DNA of 45,802 bases. It comes from Candidatus Mediterraneibacter faecavium. Its GTDB lineage: Bacteria > Bacillota > Clostridia > Lachnospirales > Lachnospiraceae. Shown piece by piece: positions 40,832-45,802 of the stretch (positions are counted from its first letter, which is position 1; each line of letters opens with the position of its first letter). Both the position numbers and the translations under genes were made by a program. Below the pieces are notes generated by a model. The model was given only the letters and a program-made list of their open reading frames with translations. It was not told the origin of the DNA and did no database searches. The stretch is from contig DWVY01000034.1 in assembly GCA_019119995.1 (NCBI GenBank), positions 1 through 45,802 of the forward strand, in the 5' to 3' direction.

Positions 40832-41835
40832 CCGTCTGCCTCCTGGTTTTCACTTGTTTTCCTGTCAAAATCTCTCCAAAATTCTAATACGGCTTTTTCG
40901 TAGTTCTCTTTATCCAGGATATAGCTCACTCCATGCCCGGCTCCCGGAACGATCAACAGCCTCTTTTCCGCCGCACATGCCTTATAATTTTCATAAGTCA
41001 TCTCCACCGGCACAAAATCATCATCTGTCCCATGGATGAACAATACCGGCACTTTACACACCTTCATGGCATCGATACAGGAATAATCTTTCGGCCCGAT
41101 CTGTATCTTTGAGCGGCAGATATCTTCTGCGATCGCGCTGATCATAGAATCATACCGAAGATTCAGTCCTTTTTCCGCAACGTGTTTCCAGATTGCATGA
41201 GGGGAGGTGTATCCGCAGTCTGCAATGATCCCGCACACATTGGACGGCAGTTCAAATCCGGCTGTCATAAGGACAGTTGCCGCCCCCATAGAGACTCCGC
41301 ACAGATAAATGGGAAGCTCTTCTATATCCTGCCGGTTTACCCATTTGATCCATTCCAGGCAGTCATAACGTTCCGTCAGACCGAATCCCATATATTCCCC
41401 GCCGCTGTTGTTCTGCCCTCTCTGCTCCGCAAATAATACATGACATTTATTTTGATGGAAGAAATCAGCGATCAGCCCAAAGTCTCTTGTCCATGAGGAA
41501 CGCCAGCCGTGCATTGCAATGACCACCCGTTCCGCGCCGTCGCATTCCCACCAGTGTCCCACCAGGTTTATTCCATCGTGGGCAGTGATTTCTACTTTCT
41601 TACATCCCCTGTTCTCTAATTCTTCTGCGGCACGTTCTCTTTCTATTCTGAAATGCTGCATTTCAGGGGAGTCCGGCTCTTTGCCGTTATCGTGAACTAT
41701 GGGTTCTTCTTCCCCGCGGTCTAATGCGATCGACACCAGCTTTTTGGTAATTTTATAGGAAATAATCCCTGCGGTAGCAACTGTCCCTGCTACAATCCCT
41801 GTTCCTGCCAGCAATCTTTTTATATTCTTATTCAT
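40822..41835 (-). CDS. Membrane-anchored alpha/beta hydrolase
   Basis: 337 residues. The N-terminal helix (about 9-35) is hydrophobic and probably a membrane anchor. The alpha/beta hydrolase core has VVIAMHGWRSSW, nucleophile elbow GVSMGAA, the acid region HGTDDDFVPVE and His in PGAGHGVSY. Ser-Asp-His order and spacing fit an esterase or lipase. Substrate unknown. It is the last complete gene of the envelope-like operon and overlaps rsmD by 10 bp. AGGAGGATTGTT precedes the ATG. Confidence 0.88.
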   Translation of the reverse strand: MNKNIKRLLAGTGIVAGTVATAGIISYKITKKLVSIALDRGEEEPIVHDNGKEPDSPEMQHFRIERERAAEELENRGCKKVEITAHDGINLVGHWWECDGAERVVIAMHGWRSSWTRDFGLIADFFHQNKCHVLFAEQRGQNNSGGEYMGFGLTERYDCLEWIKWVNRQDIEELPIYLCGVSMGAATVLMTAGFELPSNVCGIIADCGYTSPHAIWKHVAEKGLNLRYDSMISAIAEDICRSKIQIGPKDYSCIDAMKVCKVPVLFIHGTDDDFVPVEMTYENYKACAAEKRLLIVPGAGHGVSYILDKENYEKAVLEFWRDFDRKTSENQEADGCE

Positions 41836-41852
41836 AACAATCCTCCTCGTTT

Positions 41853-42041
41853 TTATATGGCGTCTCTTTCATTTACCGTGTTGCTTCCTTCATTTTCATT
41901 ATTGACTGAAAAGGTACTTTTCCGTTTTACTGTGATCCAAACTGTTTTTTTAGTTGTGATGAGCGAAGTAATGCCGGCGATTAACACGACACTTCCCAAT
42001 ACCACTGTCCAACGAAATATTTTTTTTGCGAATGTTTTCAT
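41853..42041 (-). CDS. Small single-pass membrane protein, unknown
   Basis: 62 residues: basic N terminus (MKTFAKKIFR), a hydrophobic helix (about 12-30), then a K/R-rich patch and an asparagine-rich acidic tail. Start set by GGAGAAAATGTAAT upstream. It sits between the GNAT-like gene (2 bp away) and the hydrolase gene (17 bp away), so it belongs to the operon. No family recognised. It could be a chaperone or scaffold for the neighbouring membrane enzymes. Confidence 0.6.
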   Translation of the reverse strand: MKTFAKKIFRWTVVLGSVVLIAGITSLITTKKTVWITVKRKSTFSVNNENEGSNTVNERDAI

Positions 42042-42042
42042 A

Positions 42043-42681
42043 TTACATTTTCTCCTTCAAATGAAACTGATTCTTTCTGTAAAGGGTTTTATAAAAACGA
42101 AAACGTCTGAACTTTGGTTGGATCATAACGTATTTCTCGTCCTGCTTCTCATATCCGTCTAAATAGCCAGGTTCTCTCCTCCCATTGATCACTACATAGG
42201 AATAACTGTTTTTATGTGCCTTCGCACAGTCCTCCCAATGGTTCAATAGGGTCTCTGAAATCTGTGTGTTCTGATACCGGCGCTGCATCAGGAATAACGA
42301 CATCAGGTTGGAAGACGGGATCCTGTTTTCTTCCAGCATCTCTTTTTCCATCTTCTCCAGCTCTGTCAAACATTTCAGGGCATCCCGGTTTCTCTTTTTC
42401 ATTTTCAGCCGTAAATAATAGAATTTTTCCCGTATTTTTGACAAGACGCCTCTTTTCTTTGTCCTGCTTCCTACAATAGCGCCTGCCATCCGGCCATCCA
42501 CAAATGCGGCTTCGCCAAATGTACAGGTGCTTAAGCTTCTCTCTGCGACTGCTTTTGCCAGGGTATCCGCATCTTTTTCCTCTGAGAAGAACTCATCATA
42601 TCCTTCCTGCCTTCTCAGCAGCCGGCTTAACTCTTTTTTATCCCTTCTTTTCAGGCTGCGTATTTCTATTCTCTGTTTCAT
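42043..42681 (-). CDS. GNAT-like acetyltransferase-fold protein
   Basis: 212 residues. The opening (IEIRSLKRRDKKELSRLL) and CTFGEAAFVDGRMAGAIVGSR read like a GNAT fold, but the acetyl-CoA pyrophosphate loop (R/QxxGxG/A) is not evident. The central region (about 75-150) is very basic. The later segment includes YVVINGRREPGYLDGYEK and a C-terminal FRRFRFYKTLYRKNQF. Overlaps the PAP2 gene by 44 bp. It may modify a lipid or envelope component made by its neighbours (inference); enzymatic activity is uncertain. Confidence 0.6.
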   Translation of the reverse strand: MKQRIEIRSLKRRDKKELSRLLRRQEGYDEFFSEEKDADTLAKAVAERSLSTCTFGEAAFVDGRMAGAIVGSRTKKRGVLSKIREKFYYLRLKMKKRNRDALKCLTELEKMEKEMLEENRIPSSNLMSLFLMQRRYQNTQISETLLNHWEDCAKAHKNSYSYVVINGRREPGYLDGYEKQDEKYVMIQPKFRRFRFYKTLYRKNQFHLKEKM

Positions 42682-43360
42682 TGTTTATGTTTCCTTTCTT
42701 TTTCCTGTCTCTCCAATATGCTGCAAAGTATGCGACAATGCAGACCGGGATTGCCGCAAAAACGTCCAGTACCGAGTGCTGTTTCAGAAAAACTGTAGAT
42801 ATGGAAATCAAAAATGCGGCAATTACAAAAAATATCCTCCATCCCGGTGTCTTTAAGGATTTACAGTTCCACCCGCAGATCATGACCGCCACCGAGCCGA
42901 TTACATGGATAGAGGGGCAGACATTTGTATTGGTATCAAATTGATAAAATCCCTCCAGAAATTTTATGAATATGTTATCTCTTTCAAAAACCATGGGCCG
43001 CAGCTCCTGGCAGTTTGGAAACAGCATATAAATGATGATCGCCAGCGAGTAAGACACCATAATAAATTTCATAAATTTTGTGAAAGACTCCGTATCATAC
43101 AGCAGAGTATATATCTGTATCCCGATCAGGAAAACAAACCATAACAGATACGGAATGAGGAAATATTCACAAAACGGGATCTGATCATCCAGCGGACAGT
43201 GGATGGGCGTATAGGATTCCCGGATCCACAGACGTTCCACCAAGAGAAAAAAGAATCCATACACCGGCCAGAAGAGCAGGTATTTCAGATGTTTAAACTC
43301 TGGTGTATTTAACCTGTCCAGCCGGAACCTGCGGAAATCCGTCGCTTTCTCTTTCCACAT
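42638..43360 (-). CDS. PAP2-family membrane phosphatase
   Basis: 240 residues with about six membrane helices. PAP2 motifs: CPSIHVIGSVAVMI (motif 2, containing the catalytic His) and KQHSVLDVFAAIPV (motif 3, with His). The family's first motif is not obvious, as in inositol-phosphotransferase-type PAP2 proteins. Likely a phosphatidate- or lipid-phosphate phosphatase/phosphotransferase. ATG 43360 has GGAAGG upstream. Overlaps both the glycosyltransferase gene (68 bp) and the GNAT-like gene. In a pathway it could supply diacylglycerol, the acceptor for the adjacent glycosyltransferase. Confidence 0.85.
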   Translation of the reverse strand: MWKEKATDFRRFRLDRLNTPEFKHLKYLLFWPVYGFFFLLVERLWIRESYTPIHCPLDDQIPFCEYFLIPYLLWFVFLIGIQIYTLLYDTESFTKFMKFIMVSYSLAIIIYMLFPNCQELRPMVFERDNIFIKFLEGFYQFDTNTNVCPSIHVIGSVAVMICGWNCKSLKTPGWRIFFVIAAFLISISTVFLKQHSVLDVFAAIPVCIVAYFAAYWRDRKKKGNINNETENRNTQPEKKG

Positions 43361-44504
43361 AAGTTGTATCCTTCCAGTAAATTTTTTTCGTATTTAAAAG
43401 CTCTATTGTTTCAAAAATCTGTTTCGCCCCCTCTGCCCGTCTGTATTCGCGGAGCGCATTCTCCATTTCTTTCAATTTTCTTTCCGACTGCAGGAGCCGG
43501 ATGCATTGATCCGTAAGTTCTTCCGGGGAATCCGAGGAAACAGCCCCTCCCTTTTTTACAAAATATTCAATATTATACTGTTCACATCCCGCCACCGCAT
43601 TGATAAACGCCATTGGCAGCTTCTTCACTGCCGCTTCCGTCACGCTTAAGCCGCCCGGCTTCATCAGGCACAGATCCGCCGAATCCATATACAGAGACAT
43701 CTGCTTCGTATACCCCGCAACGTGGATCTGATCCGCATCCTGGTATTTTCTGTCTAGTTTTTTCTGCAGTCTCTCATTGGTTCCGCAGATCACAGATACT
43801 TCTGTGTCCTCCGGTAAATTTTTATAGAGATGTTCCACCATCATTGCAATCGGTCCGCATCCCATGCTGCCGCACATGACAAGAAGATGCCGGTGTTCTG
43901 CCTGGATATTCAAAAGCCGTTTTGCGTCTGTTTTTTCTATCTTTTTATAAAATTCTTGGCATACCGGGATCCCTGCCACCGAGATCTTCTCTCTGGGGAT
44001 CCCGCACTTTACAAATTCCTCTGCCAAAAATCCGTCCGGGATAAAATACCGCTGCAGATCGGTTGCCTTCATTCCGGGATAACAGGTATAGTCTGTCATG
44101 ACCATTGCCGTTTTTAACGCGAGGGGAAGCGTCTTCTGCATATGGGTCAGCATGATCGCCGAGAGAACGTGGGTACAGATCACGGTATCAAATTTTTCCT
44201 TTGCTATGTACTGATACATCCGCAGCGTTCCTGCCGTCAGGATTTTATAGATCAACGTTTTTTCTTTAAACAGCGCCGGATGCTTTTTGCTGTACCCATA
44301 CCCCCAGCGGAACAGCCCCGGGATATGGCGGTACATAAAGCTGTGTCCTTCCCCCATAAACCGGGCAAATTTTTCTGAGACGAAACGGAACGCATCCGCT
44401 ACCGTACAGTCCACCTGCTGCCTGTCGAAATATTCCTTTACTGCCCGGGCGCAGGAATTATGTCCCTGCCCGGTACTGCAGCTTAAGATAAGTGCTTTCT
44501 TCAT
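43293..44504 (-). CDS. MGDG-synthase-type glycosyltransferase (UgtP-like)
   Basis: 403 residues, GT28-type family. N-terminal MKKALILSCSTGQGHNSCA is the MGDG synthase/UgtP signature; LLVMCGSMGCGPI and LMKPGGLSVTEAAVKKLPM are its donor-site motifs. These enzymes add hexoses from UDP- or other nucleotide sugars to diacylglycerol, or act as MurG-like enzymes. No membrane helix, so it is probably peripheral. Start set by GGAGGAAAGTA. Overlaps the CrtO-like gene by 47 bp and the PAP2 gene by 68 bp. Sugar and acceptor are not predictable. Confidence 0.88.
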   Translation of the reverse strand: MKKALILSCSTGQGHNSCARAVKEYFDRQQVDCTVADAFRFVSEKFARFMGEGHSFMYRHIPGLFRWGYGYSKKHPALFKEKTLIYKILTAGTLRMYQYIAKEKFDTVICTHVLSAIMLTHMQKTLPLALKTAMVMTDYTCYPGMKATDLQRYFIPDGFLAEEFVKCGIPREKISVAGIPVCQEFYKKIEKTDAKRLLNIQAEHRHLLVMCGSMGCGPIAMMVEHLYKNLPEDTEVSVICGTNERLQKKLDRKYQDADQIHVAGYTKQMSLYMDSADLCLMKPGGLSVTEAAVKKLPMAFINAVAGCEQYNIEYFVKKGGAVSSDSPEELTDQCIRLLQSERKLKEMENALREYRRAEGAKQIFETIELLNTKKIYWKDTTYVERESDGFPQVPAGQVKYTRV

Positions 44505-44994
44505 TACTTTCCTCCCGTTTTTCTTTCCTGTCCTTTTCTTTTAAGGACTTCAAAATTTTCACCAGCTTCGGCCGGTTGTACCTTTGGATCAGACAATAGG
44601 GGATGTTGCCCAGCGCATAAAGGGCCGCCGCACAGATCCCCCAAGGGCCTTTCCAAAAGAACAGACATCCCAGTCCTGCCAGGCACAGGAAGCCGTGGAC
44701 ACCTTCTGCAATACAGGTCTCCACGATCATCTCCCGGATCTGTGCCGGGTCAAATTTGCGGGGAAGCTTCTTTGACGGCATGATCCCGGGGAATATCCTG
44801 CTCATATCCGGGAATGACTCCTTCCATTTATGGATCCTGATCTTGCGGTAAATAGCTCCTTCCCGTTCCATTTTCCACATACGCCAGGGAAACCGGTCAT
44901 AATGGAACCACTTCTGCGGAAGGATACGCCCCAGCAGAAAGGCTGCTATTCCTATGATTGCCAGATAACAGATACACTTTATGAAACCTTCCAT
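44458..44994 (-). CDS. CrtO-like glycosyl-diaponeurosporenoate acyltransferase family protein
   Basis: 178 residues. It resembles the CrtO (glycosyl-4,4'-diaponeurosporenoate acyltransferase) family: LPQKWFHYDRFPWRMWKMER, then YRKIRIHKWKESFPDMSRIF, the basic PSKKLPRKFDPAQIREMI and several hydrophobic helices. In staphyloxanthin synthesis CrtO acylates a glycosyl carotenoid; many members lie next to lipid glycosyltransferases in bacteria without carotenoids. It is first in the operon and so probably acts on a glycolipid. The C terminus is overlapped by the glycosyltransferase gene. Confidence 0.75.
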   Translation of the reverse strand: MEGFIKCICYLAIIGIAAFLLGRILPQKWFHYDRFPWRMWKMEREGAIYRKIRIHKWKESFPDMSRIFPGIMPSKKLPRKFDPAQIREMIVETCIAEGVHGFLCLAGLGCLFFWKGPWGICAAALYALGNIPYCLIQRYNRPKLVKILKSLKEKDRKEKREESNEESTYLKLQYRAGT

Positions 44995-45048
44995 TTTTAC
45001 TCCTTATTCTGATTAATTTCATTCCTGACCTATATGATAGCTTCATAT

Positions 45049-45084
45049 TTTCAACTAAACCTCAACAGAACCTCAACATTTGTT
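45049..45084 (-). promoter_or_regulatory. Three 11-bp direct repeats upstream of the glycolipid operon
   Basis: On the minus strand the word TGTTGAGGTT occurs twice and a degenerate AGTTGAAA once, with TTGA spaced exactly 11 bp (top-strand TCAA at 45051, 45062, 45073). Repeats with an 11-bp period on one helix face are typical of OmpR/PhoB-family response regulator sites. No strong -35/-10 pair follows, consistent with activator-dependent transcription. The start codon of the CrtO-like gene is about 55 bp downstream. Confidence 0.55.
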
Positions 45085-45107
45085 GATATTTCTGCTGACA
45101 TGACAAA

Positions 45108-45159
45108 ACTCCGCCTTTCAGGTATCCCTGTATGATTTAGGATACCTGAAAGGCGGAGT
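45108..45159. terminator. Perfect 20-bp inverted repeat (hairpin)
   Basis: ACTCCGCCTTTCAGGTATCC (45108-45127) and its exact complement (45140-45159) around a 12-nt loop; TTTTGTC follows on the minus strand. A strong intrinsic terminator candidate between the toxin-antitoxin pair and the glycolipid operon. Confidence 0.65.
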
Positions 45160-45206
45160 CTATATATTTTATTATTCCGATAGATTTTTACCTCTGGAAG
45201 AATAAC

Positions 45207-45236
45207 GGCACCGGACCTTATCGGGGATCCGGTGCC
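45207..45236 (-). terminator. Terminator after the ParE-like toxin gene
   Basis: GGCACCGGA and TCCGGTGCC (9-bp stem) lie 9 bp after the toxin stop; the tail GTTATTCTT is only weakly T-rich. Confidence 0.6.
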
Positions 45237-45244
45237 TGTTACTG

Positions 45245-45556
45245 TCAGACTTTCTTTCTGTAGTTTTCCAATTGAGGAAAAATACCCACAACATATACGG
45301 AAGATTCCTCTACCCGAAATATGATCACATAATCCATATCTGTCAAAACAGCTTCCCGATATCCCATACGAATCAAATTCACGTCTGTGCTCCCGGGAAA
45401 CTGAAAAGGATTTTCTTCCAGCCTTTCATAAATCCTGTCAATACAATCCAACAGATGCGCGGCCGCCTGATCATTTTTTAATCTGTATATCAAATGATAT
45501 ATATGATTATCTAAAAGGTCTTCCGCTTTTTCAGTAACAACCAGATTATATGCCAT
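45245..45556 (-). CDS. RelE/ParE-family toxin
   Basis: 103 residues with the ParE/RelE fold: YNLVVTEKAEDLLDNHIYHL at the N terminus, then IYERLEENPFQFPGS and a C-terminal VIIFRVEESSVYVVGIF strand pair. ParE toxins poison gyrase; RelE cleaves ribosome-bound mRNA. The sequence does not decide between them. The start overlaps the end of the antitoxin gene by 11 bp, and a hairpin terminator follows. Confidence 0.88.
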   Translation of the reverse strand: MAYNLVVTEKAEDLLDNHIYHLIYRLKNDQAAAHLLDCIDRIYERLEENPFQFPGSTDVNLIRMGYREAVLTDMDYVIIFRVEESSVYVVGIFPQLENYRKKV

Positions 45557-45665
45557 ACCGTTTTCTTATGGATAGAAGGGATTCCCTTGCATCCTTTACC
45601 TTTCCTTCTTTGATCTGTCTTTCAGAAACTTCAATATCTTCATACATCTTAAGCTGCTTCATCAT
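45546..45665 (-). CDS. Small antitoxin of the ParE/RelE pair
   Basis: About 39 residues from ATG 45665 (MMKQLKMYEDIEVSERQIKE). A TTG a few codons earlier, preceded by GGTGGGAAAG, would give about 44 residues. The open frame continues upstream to the window edge without a convincing start. The sequence resembles the short C-terminal toxin-binding part of Phd/RelB-like antitoxins (VSERQIKEGKVKDARESL). No DNA-binding domain is visible, so it is shorter than usual. The pair is at the window edge, so further upstream context cannot be seen. Confidence 0.7.
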   Translation of the reverse strand: MMKQLKMYEDIEVSERQIKEGKVKDARESLLSIRKRYGI

Positions 45666-45802
45666 ATGTTCATAACTCAACTTTCCCACCAGTATAATCC
45701 TTGCTGATGCTTGATTTATCTGGTAAAAAATACATTTTATTGGTGCCTTGACATAAAAATAGCACCTGATCTTTGGTATAATAAGATTAGCCAAATCAAA
45801 CA

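Overview
The window looks like a chromosomal segment of an anaerobic Firmicute, most likely a Lachnospiraceae-type gut clostridium. The grounds are a multimeric [FeFe]-hydrogenase operon beside a sensory-type hydrogenase, strong AGGAGG ribosome binding sites, dense sigma-A-like promoters (TTGACA / 17 bp / TATAAT), a reversed-domain GH3 glucosidase, an AmmeMemoRadiSam pair and a KipI/KipA-type 5-oxoprolinase cluster. Nearly all genes lie on the minus strand in long, tightly coupled operons. I saw no rRNA, tRNA, CRISPR array or complete insertion sequence.

Layout. (1) 0.2-5.3 kb, minus: HydC, an ATPase-only protein, a 2Fe-2S protein, HydB and HydA, an NAD(P)-linked, probably electron-bifurcating or confurcating hydrogenase. 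(2) 5.6-8.9 kb, plus, divergent: DRTGG protein, RsbW-like ATPase, group D-like sensory hydrogenase, second DRTGG protein, PHP-domain protein; a candidate redox or H2 sensing cassette facing the catalytic enzyme. (3) 9.0-13.9 kb, minus: short KdpD-like kinase, KdpE-like regulator and a GH3 enzyme. (4) 14.0-14.4 kb: a compact type I toxin-antitoxin locus with two convergent promoters and a shared terminator. (5) 14.5-18.8 kb: small membrane protein, AmmeMemoRadiSam enzyme pair, PutP-like sodium symporter. (6) 18.9-28.2 kb: oligopeptide-type ABC transporter, split ThrE-type exporter, double CobU-like protein, CbiC and a siroheme dehydrogenase, possibly one long transcription unit. (7) 28.4-31.0 kb: YbaK, an HTH-ATPase-STAS-like protein and a YczE-like membrane protein. 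(8) 31.1-36.9 kb: PxpA, AccC, AccB, PxpC, PxpB and an NRAMP-fold transporter that has lost the metal-binding motifs. (9) 36.9-38.8 kb: an AT-richer island with a HipA/CtkA-like kinase, its HTH partner and a nuclease-ATPase remnant. (10) 38.8-45.0 kb: MiaA, a palindrome-rich spacer, an unknown protein, a frameshifted RsmD, then an envelope or glycolipid-like operon (alpha/beta hydrolase, small membrane protein, GNAT-like protein, PAP2, MGDG-synthase-type glycosyltransferase, CrtO-like acyltransferase). (11) 45.2-45.7 kb: a ParE/RelE-type toxin-antitoxin pair.

The most interesting points are the hydrogenase/sensor pair, the pxp-biotin carboxylase cluster with its atypical NRAMP protein, the type I toxin-antitoxin locus, the single-base frameshift in rsmD at an A-run, and the putative glycolipid operon preceded by three 11-bp direct repeats.
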